Shown: positions 42,329 through 49,951 of the stretch, piece by piece
Layout of the letters: each line of letters starts with the position of its first letter
Position numbering within the stretch: the first letter of the stretch is position 1
Source: Levilactobacillus tujiorum
GTDB lineage: Bacteria; Bacillota; Bacilli; Lactobacillales; Lactobacillaceae
Reading direction: 5' to 3'
Assembly: GCF_012641185.1 (NCBI RefSeq)
Contig: NZ_JAAXLK010000009.1
Coordinates: forward strand, 1-64,000
DNA length: 64,000 nucleotides
Notes under the pieces: generated by a model
The model's input: the letters and a program-made list of their open reading frames with translations, nothing else
Database searches by the model: none
What the model was told of the DNA's origin: nothing
Made by a program: the position numbers and the translations under genes

Positions 42329-43111
42329 TTACTTGCCTGGGGTGTCACTTAAGGTCCAGTTCAATTGGCCTGTGTAAGTACCAGTAGCTACGTTAGTAGG
42401 CACATTCAAAGTAACATTTGCAGGATCAAGTTGCATGGTCGTTGCACCGGCACCAAAGCCAGTTTTAGCTGAGTAGATCGTGTTGGCAGTACCATCAGTT
42501 GCTAATGCACCCGTATCAGTCTTATCAATTGTAGTTCCTTCAGCATCGGCGGAGTTCTTAACAACGGCCTTGCTACCATTAAGATCAATGGTTGCACCCT
42601 TTAGATCGCCAACTTTAGAGTCAGTTAATGCTGAACTGTTAACTGTAACTGTCCAACCAGCGTTAGTCCCACGAGTATCGGAAACTTCAGTTAACAGGTT
42701 AGCGTTGGTTTTGAAGGCATTGTTGGTAACGGTAACAGCGTTGGTCGTCCCATCAGCATTCTTACTACCATCACTAATGCTTTGCGTCGTCCCAGAAGTT
42801 TGTGACTTGATTGGCGTAGTGGCAGAACCAAAGTTAATACTGTCAGAAACAAACAGGAAAGTTAAATCGCCACTAGGATTAGTCCCACCGTTTGGATCTT
42901 CTGGATCAGTTGTGTTACCTGGGTCAACTGGCTTAGTTGGATCAGTTGGATCAACAGGATTAGTCGTTGAATCTGGCTTAGCGAAGTGAACAGTGCTACT
43001 CGTGGTACCGCTGAATCCATCACCGGTAGTGTTTGCACTAGCTGCAACTGGAGCAATAGTCCCTAATAATAATGCACTTGCTAATAAAATACTGCTTACT
43101 GTCTTCTTCAT
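42329..43111 (-). CDS. WxL-domain cell-surface protein
   Basis: 260 residues. The signal peptide is MKKTVSSILLASALLLGTIA to ASA-NT. A Pro/Asp/Thr-rich linker (about 50-75, repeats of DPT and DPG) follows, then a C-terminal WxL domain. The first WxL motif is in a variant form (GWTVTVN), and the second is canonical near the end (LNWTLSDTPGK). The domain binds peptidoglycan non-covalently. It is the first gene of the cluster with the DUF916/DUF3324 and LPXTG genes. It has its own promoter with a 190-base leader and its own terminator. Codons are more A-rich than those of its neighbours, as often seen for highly expressed surface proteins. Confidence 0.9.
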   Translation of the reverse strand: MKKTVSSILLASALLLGTIAPVAASANTTGDGFSGTTSSTVHFAKPDSTTNPVDPTDPTKPVDPGNTTDPEDPNGGTNPSGDLTFLFVSDSINFGSATTPIKSQTSGTTQSISDGSKNADGTTNAVTVTNNAFKTNANLLTEVSDTRGTNAGWTVTVNSSALTDSKVGDLKGATIDLNGSKAVVKNSADAEGTTIDKTDTGALATDGTANTIYSAKTGFGAGATTMQLDPANVTLNVPTNVATGTYTGQLNWTLSDTPGK

Positions 43112-43188
43112 AATTTATGCACCCCTCATAATTGGTTAAATCCCTCAATATCCGACAACAACTCTTTGATATTTAATAAGCTCAATCG

Positions 43189-43237
43189 CCTCTTAACCAC
43201 TAGTCACCGCAAAGACTGGCTTCGCTTAGTTAAGGGG
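43189..43237 (-). promoter_or_regulatory. Leader hairpin of WxL gene
   Basis: CCTCTTAAC (43189-43197) pairs with GTTAAGGGG (43229-43237, one wobble), with an inner AGTC/GACT pairing. It lies in the transcribed leader, and could stabilise the mRNA or affect translation. Confidence 0.5.
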
Positions 43238-43272
43238 AGATCTTTTTGTAACTTCCTCCCTAGTCGGACGTT

Positions 43273-43328
43273 ACGCTTTACCAAATATGTAACAAGTACA
43301 TTATAACGTGGGAAGGTCTGCCTGTAAA
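43273..43328 (-). promoter_or_regulatory. WxL promoter with downstream direct repeat
   Basis: Minus-strand TTTACA (43323-43328) and TATAAT (43300-43305) are spaced by 17 bases. Immediately downstream lies CGCTTTACCAAATATGT (43274-43290, plus-strand reading). Nearly the same sequence, GCGCTTTACCAAATGT, recurs at 43455-43470. A regulator binding both sites is plausible. Confidence 0.6.
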
Positions 43329-43454
43329 TAGTTTTTCCAATTAAAAACGAAACTTTTTCAAAAAAAGGCCAAATTCCTTATAAAAAGCGTTATATCAGTC
43401 CTTGTAATCGTTAACAAGTTCGTAAGTAAAACTTATTTTATCGGAAAATAGTGA

Positions 43455-43470
43455 GCGCTTTACCAAATGT
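43455..43470. repeat. Second copy of WxL promoter repeat
   Basis: Shares CGCTTTACCAAAT with 43274-43286, in the same orientation, 182 bases apart. It lies about 130 bases upstream of the WxL -35. The remainder of the 460-base gap 43112-43574 is A+T-rich with no supported gene. Confidence 0.5.
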
Positions 43471-43544
43471 GGTTAAAAGTTAGTCAAGTGATAATGCATC
43501 ACGCCCCTTTCCTATCAGAGTAACTAATTATTTCGTGGCAAAAT

Positions 43545-43570
43545 TAAAAGCCCCAGTCTCCCGGAGCTTC
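43545..43570 (-). terminator. Terminator of the 43575 gene
   Basis: Minus-strand AAGCTCC/GGGGCTT (one wobble) stem-loop followed by TTTAATTTT. Confidence 0.75.
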
Positions 43571-43574
43571 TTGC

Positions 43575-45110
43575 TTAATCTTTCGTCTGTAAAAGCTGCT
43601 GCACCAGCTTTTGCGTGGCCGGTGCACGACCGGCCTGACGATCCTGCTGAACTAAATAGTACTGCTGTAGGGCGGAAAGCGTCAGTGCTTCATCCTGCTG
43701 AGCCAATTGATACAAGCGATGATAATCCGCTGCCACCACGGTAAAGCTGTCACGCCCCTGAACTAATTGGCGAAGCTGTTCCGTTGTCACGTGATTCTTA
43801 CGTGCTGGCACCCAGCCCGTCGTTGGCTGCTGGTCTAAACGTTGTTGAAGGGCCGTTCGTAGTCGCTCCGGCCAATCCACTGGCACCGGCTGTCCCGCTG
43901 CCAAATCCGCTTTTAAATGAAGCAATTGGGCGTATACCGTCGACGGCACCTGGCGACCTTCCCAACTCTGGCGCAATTGGGCCAACTGCGTCTGCCGCTG
44001 AGCCGGTGTCAGCTCAAACCCTACGGCCGCATTAAAGACATCGTCATCCCAATCACGCTGGCGCTGCGCCGCTAATCGCCGTGTCTGGCGATTAAGGTCG
44101 GCCACCAAGTAACGCGGCACAATCTGCAGACGCGCCGCCTTGATCTGACCCGTCCGCGCAAATTCGGTCGCCATGACCCCCAACTGATAAGAATTCACCA
44201 GTTTATTTAACGCCTGGGGCATGGGAATCGTGGCCAGTTGTGCCTTAAACGCGGCTAAGCTCAGGTGTTGCGTCAATAATCCCGCGACCGCGCCCAAATA
44301 TCCGCGATAATCTGCCGAAGCCCGTAACGCCTTCTCCGCCGCAGACTGGGCCGTGTTGGCCGCTGCCCAAGCCGCCTGTTCTTCCTTAGCCGCCAAATCT
44401 TGAGCCCGTTGCTGTTGCCGTTGAACTCGCTCATGACGCTTCGCCGTGGCCGCCTGTGCGGAAAGCCGTAGCTGATCGTACGCCGTCAAATAAGGGGCTA
44501 GCTGCTCGTCTGGCAACTTCTGCGTCCGCCGCCGTAAATAACCCGTGACGGTAGATTTCGTGCCATTATGGACCCAACGCTGCCTTCTCCGGTGCCGCTC
44601 AGGCAAGTCTGGCAGTGCATCCTTCGTCCATAAAATCTCCGGCACTACTGGATAGTGATCCGTCAGCGCATCATACTGGGCGACGGCGTGGAAATTATCT
44701 TCGGTCGTAATCGCCATGAGATACTGCATTTCGTCGCTCATAAACTTCTTCACGCATTCGGATCCCACCAGAATCTCTCGTCCGGTTGCGCGCAAAACCA
44801 CGTGGTACTCGTAACGCACCGGCTTATGACACAACGCACAGTGGTGCCAGTCGGCTCGGCGGTCACTGGCATTAATGGCATACGGCAATCGTGCCAACAA
44901 TTTCCACGCCAGACTCCCCGTAACCAACCAGTCTAGCCGTTGCTCCTGAATGAGCGCTCGCGTCGACCGCGTCAAGAAATCACTGGTATCCTTCACCGTC
45001 GGATGATCCCGCAAAACTGGGAGCACCTGCGTCAATGCCGGTAACTCCAGCGCCGGTTGAGTCAATTGAAGAAACCGGTTCTGCGCCGGCGTGAGCAACG
45101 TGATTGCCAT
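43575..45110 (-). CDS. Unrecognised 511-aa protein with zinc-finger-like C-x2-C-x24-C
   Basis: I cannot name this protein. Near residues 91-119 it has CALCHKPVRYEYHVVLRATG followed by REILVGSECVKKF. This gives C-x2-C-x24-C with His nearby, a likely zinc ribbon. Residues about 215-265 are Ala/Gln/Arg-rich and helical (KRHERVQRQQQRAQDLAAKE), probably coiled coil. The rest is helical, rich in Gln, Leu and Arg. There is no signal peptide or membrane segment, so it is a cytoplasmic, possibly nucleic-acid-binding protein. GGAAGGAC precedes ATG 45110. It is monocistronic with its own terminator, next to the WxL cluster and the sugar uptake gene. Confidence 0.7.
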   Translation of the reverse strand: MAITLLTPAQNRFLQLTQPALELPALTQVLPVLRDHPTVKDTSDFLTRSTRALIQEQRLDWLVTGSLAWKLLARLPYAINASDRRADWHHCALCHKPVRYEYHVVLRATGREILVGSECVKKFMSDEMQYLMAITTEDNFHAVAQYDALTDHYPVVPEILWTKDALPDLPERHRRRQRWVHNGTKSTVTGYLRRRTQKLPDEQLAPYLTAYDQLRLSAQAATAKRHERVQRQQQRAQDLAAKEEQAAWAAANTAQSAAEKALRASADYRGYLGAVAGLLTQHLSLAAFKAQLATIPMPQALNKLVNSYQLGVMATEFARTGQIKAARLQIVPRYLVADLNRQTRRLAAQRQRDWDDDVFNAAVGFELTPAQRQTQLAQLRQSWEGRQVPSTVYAQLLHLKADLAAGQPVPVDWPERLRTALQQRLDQQPTTGWVPARKNHVTTEQLRQLVQGRDSFTVVAADYHRLYQLAQQDEALTLSALQQYYLVQQDRQAGRAPATQKLVQQLLQTKD

Positions 45111-45199
45111 AAATTTTCCAGTCCTTCCACAGTTAAATATCGTTTGCCTATCATACCATATTTCGCCAGTAAGGGGAACGTACGTTTAACTAGGCCGAC

Positions 45200-45226
45200 A
45201 AAAAAAGATGGCCCGCGCCATCTTTT
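45200..45226 (-). terminator. Terminator of sugar uptake gene
   Basis: AAAAGATGGC/GCCATCTTTT with a 4-base loop and seven T on the minus strand. Confidence 0.88.
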
Positions 45227-45232
45227 CAAAAT

Positions 45233-46078
45233 TTAAATGTTGACCATCATGACCGCCCCACCAATCAGGATTGCTAGACCAATTGTCTTCGGAATCAGCT
45301 GTTTCAGGTTAGCCTCTTTCAAGATCACCACGCCCAGCAAGGTCGCGACGACCACGTTCAGTTGTGTCAGCACGAACCCGTTGACTAAGCCATTGAGATT
45401 CAGCGACATCAGGTACGTTCCCGCCGCCACGGCAAAGATAAAGCCCGAGGTAATGTTGCGTAACCCCCACGGATCCTGACTCGAAATCTTCTTTCGACCC
45501 ACGAGGTAAATAGTGAGGGCCCCAGCCATCATCCCCAGCGTTTGCGGCAAGAAGCCATGCAGGCCCTTGCTCACCGCATAGTGCGGAAATCCGGAATAGC
45601 CCCAATACCCGACACAGGTCACAATCAACAGGATGTATGCCCCAATATCTTTACGGGACACGTGAATCACGCCGTTACTGATCATCACGCCAGACAGGAT
45701 AATCACGAGCGCAACGATTCCTAACACGCTGTCGTGCCAACCGACCCACTCGCCAAAGACCCAGCCGCCAATCAGCGAATTCCCAATGATTTGTAGCGCC
45801 GTCGAGAACGGCACGGCATTATTGACACCCAGCGCGTTATAACTCCAGTACTGCCCGCCTTGGCCGACGCTCCAGCAGACGCCCGAACAGAAATAAAGCA
45901 GAAAATCCGTGAGGCTGACATCATAATGGAAGATGAGCTGCAACACAATCGCGCTGATGACGCCACCTACGCTGGTTCCCAACAGTTGCTCCGTCCAATT
46001 ACCACCCGTCCGCCCTTGCATCCAAATGGGAAGAATTCCCCAAAATAGCGCCGGCATGAGTCCGATAAGGATGTTCAT
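45233..46078 (-). CDS. Glucose/ribose uptake protein, GRP family (GlcU/RbsU type)
   Basis: 281 residues with ten helices. The start MNILIGLMPALFWGILPIWM and the GGQYWSYNALGVNNAVPFSTALQ region are characteristic of the GRP family of the drug/metabolite transporter superfamily (GlcU of staphylococci and bacilli, RbsU of lactobacilli). It imports glucose or ribose in symport with protons, unphosphorylated. GGTGGGCGG precedes ATG 46078. A cre site with one mismatch lies 48 bases upstream. No ribokinase or glucose dehydrogenase is adjacent, so the sugar is not settled. Confidence 0.85.
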   Translation of the reverse strand: MNILIGLMPALFWGILPIWMQGRTGGNWTEQLLGTSVGGVISAIVLQLIFHYDVSLTDFLLYFCSGVCWSVGQGGQYWSYNALGVNNAVPFSTALQIIGNSLIGGWVFGEWVGWHDSVLGIVALVIILSGVMISNGVIHVSRKDIGAYILLIVTCVGYWGYSGFPHYAVSKGLHGFLPQTLGMMAGALTIYLVGRKKISSQDPWGLRNITSGFIFAVAAGTYLMSLNLNGLVNGFVLTQLNVVVATLLGVVILKEANLKQLIPKTIGLAILIGGAVMMVNI

Positions 46079-46125
46079 CCGCCCACCTCATTTCTACCTT
46101 CAGTAAGATTAATCGTACGCCTATA

Positions 46126-46141
46126 ATGAAAGCGCTGTCAA
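46126..46141 (-). promoter_or_regulatory. Putative CcpA (cre) site upstream of sugar uptake gene
   Basis: ATGAAAGCGCTGTCAA fits WTGNAARCGYWWNCAW at 15 of 16 positions, 48 bases before the start codon, and contains the palindromic AGCGCT core. Confidence 0.72.
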
Positions 46142-46206
46142 TAACGTCAACGGCAATTCTTTTGTCCATCTTGCCCCGCCTGTTTCACGACGCCTGTCCA
46201 TCGCAA

Positions 46207-46246
46207 AATAAAAGGACCGCGTCACAACTCATGACGGGTCCGCTAA
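46207..46246 (-). terminator. Terminator of tautomerase gene
   Basis: GGACC-N2-GTCA pairs with TGAC-N-GGTCC, followed on the minus strand by TTTTATTTTG. Confidence 0.75.
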
Positions 46247-46252
46247 CTTCGC

Positions 46253-46642
46253 TTACAATTTTCCATTCATAAATTGAGCTTCACCATTGCCAAAGCTCCA
46301 GTCGGCCTTGGTATTCGTGGTGATGTTGATTAACACATCGGTTGGCGGTACGCCTGCACCAGCGGCTAATTCTTTAACCAATCGCGCATAGAACCGCTCC
46401 TTATCCGCCTCTTCACGGGGACTCGACGTCAGGCTAACAATCAACGTTTTTTCCGTGCGATCAAAGCCCAGACCAACGTCCCACACGATCATTTCTTCTG
46501 GATCGTGCTGGGTAACAATCTGATAGCGATCACGCGGTAGTAGGTGTAATTCTTCCGTGGCGACCTGATAAGCAATGTCCAAAATCTTCTTGATTTCCGC
46601 TTTGCTCCGCCCTCTGTACATATCAATTCGCATTAATGGCAT
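46253..46642 (-). CDS. Tautomerase-superfamily protein
   Basis: 129 residues beginning M-P-L-M-R-I-D. After Met removal, Pro-1 is the catalytic base of the tautomerase (4-oxalocrotonate tautomerase/MSAD/cis-CaaD) superfamily. The length corresponds to a fused double beta-alpha-beta unit. The second half has KTLIVSLTSSPREEADKERFY and PTDVLINITTNTKADWSFG. The pattern KTL..(13-15)..R..K is as in other LAB homologues of unknown substrate. AAAAGGAGC precedes ATG 46642. The leader has a structured element (46695-46773) and an FNR-like box (46818-46831). Confidence 0.85.
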   Translation of the reverse strand: MPLMRIDMYRGRSKAEIKKILDIAYQVATEELHLLPRDRYQIVTQHDPEEMIVWDVGLGFDRTEKTLIVSLTSSPREEADKERFYARLVKELAAGAGVPPTDVLINITTNTKADWSFGNGEAQFMNGKL

Positions 46643-46694
46643 AATCGTTAGCTCCTTTTGAAAAAATCTTCTGACAACTCAATTGATTAACACT

Positions 46695-46773
46695 GGTGGT
46701 CTTACCCTAGCAGGTTCAACGCCAATTCCCTAACGCTACGACTCGTTGATTTCAGCCGAGCTACGCGACCACC
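46695..46773 (-). ncRNA. Structured leader with long-range helix, weakly TPP-riboswitch-like
   Basis: Read on the minus strand, GGTGGTC (46767-46773) pairs with GACCACC (46695-46701) over a 65-base interior. That interior holds the sequence motifs GCTGAAA and, 35 bases later, TTGAACCTG. The order recalls the thiamine pyrophosphate riboswitch (GCTGAGA and GAACCTGA), but the 3' part (GATAATACCAGCGTAGGGAA) is only loosely matched. A structured leader is likely, its ligand uncertain. Confidence 0.35.
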
Positions 46774-46817
46774 CTTACTGACAAGAGTCATTCTACGCGG
46801 AAACGAGCACCAATAAA

Positions 46818-46831
46818 TTGACAATTATCAA
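46818..46831. promoter_or_regulatory. FNR-like box (one mismatch)
   Basis: TTGACAATTATCAA differs from the perfect box at 39739-39752 at one base. It lies upstream of the tautomerase leader and just beyond the UvrA-like stop, so it could control the tautomerase. Confidence 0.5.
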
Positions 46832-46858
46832 GAAGTTAACTTTTATATCCATTAAAGC

Positions 46859-46890
46859 TTAAAAAGGCCGAGATTTCTCATCTCGACCTT
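46859..46890 (-). terminator. Terminator of UvrA-like gene
   Basis: AAGGTCGAGAT/ATCTCGGCCTT stem with a 5-base loop followed by TTTAAGC on the minus strand. Confidence 0.85.
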
Positions 46891-46904
46891 CTGTACTGTT
46901 TCAT

Positions 46905-49175
46905 TTAATCTTCATCAATCCACGCCTTCAAGGCGACGCCGGTTCGTGAATCAGCCTGCTTGATGGCCGCTTGCGGCGTCCCACTAAATTGAATGTGACC
47001 GCCGTAACGACCCGCGTCCGGTCCCACGTCAATCAACCAATCAGCTTGACTAATCACAGCCAGATTGTGTTCGATCACAATCAATGAATTGCCCGCCGCG
47101 ACGAGCTCATTGAATAATTTCAGCAAGCGTGCCGTATCCTTCAAATGTAGCCCCGCCGTGGGTTCATCCAGCAAGTAGACGGTCCCCTGCTTGCCTAACT
47201 CGACGGCCAACTTCAACCGCTGTAATTCACCACCAGACAAGGTAGTCAGCGGCTGCGCTAACGTGAGATAGCCCAGTCCCACGCGATCCAAGTTCGCCAA
47301 TTGACTGGCTAATTTGGGACTGTCCTTGAAAAACGTTGCCGCAGCCGTGACCGATAATTGGAGAACTTCAGCGATGGTCTTACCTTGATACGTGTACTGC
47401 AAGGCTTCCTCGCTATACCGCTTGCCCTGACACAACTCACACGTCTGAACAACCGGGTCCATAAACGCCATATTGGTAATCGTGACGCCCTTCCCCTTAC
47501 ACCGCGGGCAAGCACCCTTACCGTTGTAGCTAAACATGCTGGTGCCAACGCGACCGTTTGCCTGACTGAACAGCTTACGGATCTCATCTAAAATGCCTAA
47601 ATAAGTCGCTGGCGTCGACCGAATGTTAATCCCCACTGGCGTCTGGGCAAGGTCAATGTAGTCCTCCTGCAGTTGCCGTTTTAGCGCCGTGACCAACGAG
47701 GATTTCCCCGAACCGGCCACACCTGAGATCACCGTCATGACACCCAGCGGCACGTCCACGCTGACATCTTGCAAATTATTCTCAGTCACGTGGCGTAAGG
47801 CTAAGTGCTGCGTTGACTGCCGCTCTGGGCCCCAAGTGTGCGGCCGCCGTAGCCATTCCCCGGTCAGCGTGTCCGAGGCCAATAACTCTGGGTAAGTGCC
47901 GGTAAACGTCACGGTACCGCCGCCCTGACCGGCTTGTGGCCCCATTTCAACTACATAGTCGGCGAATGAAATCATGGCGGGGTTGTGCTCCACGACTAAC
48001 ACCGTGTTGCCCTTATCCTTGAGCTTAGTCAGCGCCTGCTTAATCAACTGAATGTCGTGTGGATGCAGACCTACACTGGGTTCATCCAAAATGTAAACCA
48101 TATCTACCAGAGCACTCGTCAGATATTTGGCAATCTTAATCCGCTGGGCCTCGCCGCCTGACAGGGTGCTGGTGCCCCGATCCAGCGTCAAATAGCCTAG
48201 GCCAATGTCAACCAGCGACTGAATCTTCGTGGTCAGCTCGCGGACAACGTCGGTGGCCAAGGGCGCCGTGATTGCCTGTAAGAAGGCCAAAACGTGGCGT
48301 AAATCCATAGCTGACACCTCAGCGATATTACGCCCATTAATGTGGGTCGTTAAAGCTTCCGGCTTCAACCGGGTGCCGTGACAAACCGGGCATGGCTTAC
48401 GCGTCACAATTTTAGCGATGGCCTCGCGGTGATGCTGGGCTTCCTTTTTCCCGATAACCGACCGGCGAATCCGCGGCACGACGCCTTCATAGAGGGCCGT
48501 GTGCGGGAACCCCTCACCCGGGTGCTTGAGTCGCTGTTGGGGCGCATGCATCAACAAATCATATTCTGCGGGTGTATAGTCCTTAATTGGCTTGTCGTTG
48601 TCAAATAACCCGCTGGTGGCATACCGCCGCCACCGCCACGTATTGGGCCCAAAACTAACGAAGGTGATGGCCCCCTGGTTAAGGGACTTATTGGGATCAA
48701 TCAACTGGTGCTCGTCAATATCATCCACGTAGCCTAAGCCCTGGCAAGCCGGACACATCCCCTGGGGGAGATTAAACGAAAAACTATCCGAATACCCGAT
48801 GAACGGCTTCCCAATTCGCGAAAACAACAACCGCAATAAGGAATAAATCCCCGTATAGGTGGCCAACGTCGAGCGGGCATTCTTCCCCAACCGCTGCTGG
48901 GCAATCACAATCGCGACCGGCAAATGGTCAATGTGGCCGACGTGCGGCTGACCATATTTCGGTAAGTATTGTTGCGTAAAGCTAGGAAACGTCTCGTTGA
49001 GTTCGCGCCGTGATGCCGCCGCAATCGTATCGAACACCAGCGAGGATTTCCCCGATCCCGATAGGCCAACGAAGACCGTGGTCCGGTACTTAGGCACCCG
49101 CAAATTAACGTGGCGTAAATTATTTTGAGTCGCATCCTGAATCTCAATATACCCCTGGTCAAATGTGTTTTGCAT
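46905..49175 (-). CDS. Short UvrA paralogue (UvrA2/DrrC-like, 756 aa)
   Basis: Two ABC ATPase halves with Walker A GLSGSGKSSL (about residue 36-45) and GVAGSGKSSL. Signatures are LSGGEAQRIKIAKYL and LSGGELQRLKLAVEL. Zinc-binding pairs CPACQGLGY, CPVCHGTRL, CPRCKGKGV and CELCQGKRY follow the UvrA pattern. At 756 residues it is about 180 shorter than housekeeping UvrA, which points to loss of the UvrB-binding insert, as in UvrA2/DrrC types linked to drug or DNA-damage tolerance. GAAAGGAG precedes ATG 49175. It stands alone, without uvrB beside it. It is not the main excinuclease subunit. Confidence 0.87.
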   Translation of the reverse strand: MQNTFDQGYIEIQDATQNNLRHVNLRVPKYRTTVFVGLSGSGKSSLVFDTIAAASRRELNETFPSFTQQYLPKYGQPHVGHIDHLPVAIVIAQQRLGKNARSTLATYTGIYSLLRLLFSRIGKPFIGYSDSFSFNLPQGMCPACQGLGYVDDIDEHQLIDPNKSLNQGAITFVSFGPNTWRWRRYATSGLFDNDKPIKDYTPAEYDLLMHAPQQRLKHPGEGFPHTALYEGVVPRIRRSVIGKKEAQHHREAIAKIVTRKPCPVCHGTRLKPEALTTHINGRNIAEVSAMDLRHVLAFLQAITAPLATDVVRELTTKIQSLVDIGLGYLTLDRGTSTLSGGEAQRIKIAKYLTSALVDMVYILDEPSVGLHPHDIQLIKQALTKLKDKGNTVLVVEHNPAMISFADYVVEMGPQAGQGGGTVTFTGTYPELLASDTLTGEWLRRPHTWGPERQSTQHLALRHVTENNLQDVSVDVPLGVMTVISGVAGSGKSSLVTALKRQLQEDYIDLAQTPVGINIRSTPATYLGILDEIRKLFSQANGRVGTSMFSYNGKGACPRCKGKGVTITNMAFMDPVVQTCELCQGKRYSEEALQYTYQGKTIAEVLQLSVTAAATFFKDSPKLASQLANLDRVGLGYLTLAQPLTTLSGGELQRLKLAVELGKQGTVYLLDEPTAGLHLKDTARLLKLFNELVAAGNSLIVIEHNLAVISQADWLIDVGPDAGRYGGHIQFSGTPQAAIKQADSRTGVALKAWIDED

Positions 49176-49399
49176 GCTAGACTCCTTTCGTTTGTCTACC
49201 GTTCAAATATCGCGTCATAGCAGTCACTTTCACCGTTTGCGTTCACTTAATCACGCATCAATGACGCCTACCGAACTAGCTTACCATACTCTAAAATTGA
49301 ACACCAGTTCGACGACCTTACAAGCAAATATTCCCAAAAACTGGCTTAAAACGCTTATACTCGAATTTGTGATTAAGTCTATCAAGGAGGAATTCTGTT

Positions 49400-49918
49400 A
49401 TGTCCTTATTTGCAAAGCACCCCTTAAATCTCCCCGCCGCCATCATCGCCGGAGGAGCGGCCGGCATCGTCTCTGGCCTCGTTAAGCTCGGTTGGGAGAA
49501 CGTCTTACCACCCCGGACTGAGGAACGCGACGCCACCAATCCACCGCAAACCCTGCTCGAACAATTCGGTATTCCCGCTAAGGTGACGCACGCGACCTAT
49601 ACCTATTCTGGGCACAAGTTGCCTTGGGTCAGTTACGTCATCCACTTTGGCTTCTCGACCACCTTTGCCGTCCTGTACCAGATTGTCGGCGAAAAGCTGC
49701 CGTTGATTAAGAAGGACGCCGGCACCTGGTTCGGCCTCACCATCTGGATTGCCTTTCACCTCGGGATCATGCCAGCCATGGGCATCGTCCCAGCAGCGAA
49801 GGATCAGCCGCGAGAAGAACACCTTTCCGAAGCGCTTGGCCACATTGCGTGGATGGTCACCAACGATCTCGTCGGCGCAGAAGTCTACCGTCGCCTCGTC
49901 GCTGAAAAGCACAAGTAA
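49400..49918 (+). CDS. YagU family (DUF1440) membrane protein
   Basis: 172 residues with four helices. The N-terminus LNLPAAIIAGGAAGIVSGLVKLGWENVLPPRT and the middle part HATYTYSGHKLPWVSYVIHFGFSTTFAVLY match YagU/DUF1440 proteins, which have been linked to acid resistance in E. coli. CAAGGAGGAA precedes ATG 49400. The GPH symporter gene starts 33 bases after the stop and may share its transcript. Confidence 0.82.
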   Translation: MSLFAKHPLNLPAAIIAGGAAGIVSGLVKLGWENVLPPRTEERDATNPPQTLLEQFGIPAKVTHATYTYSGHKLPWVSYVIHFGFSTTFAVLYQIVGEKLPLIKKDAGTWFGLTIWIAFHLGIMPAMGIVPAAKDQPREEHLSEALGHIAWMVTNDLVGAEVYRRLVAEKHK

Positions 49919-49951
49919 AGTCTCACTTCATCGTTGGAGGTGCTGCCACCC

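Noticed and set aside
46741-46785. Possible T-box (AGGGTGGT-CGCG on the minus strand)
   Set aside because: The T-box signature AGGGTGGNACCGCG lacks two central bases here, and the downstream gene is a tautomerase rather than an aminoacyl-tRNA or amino acid gene.
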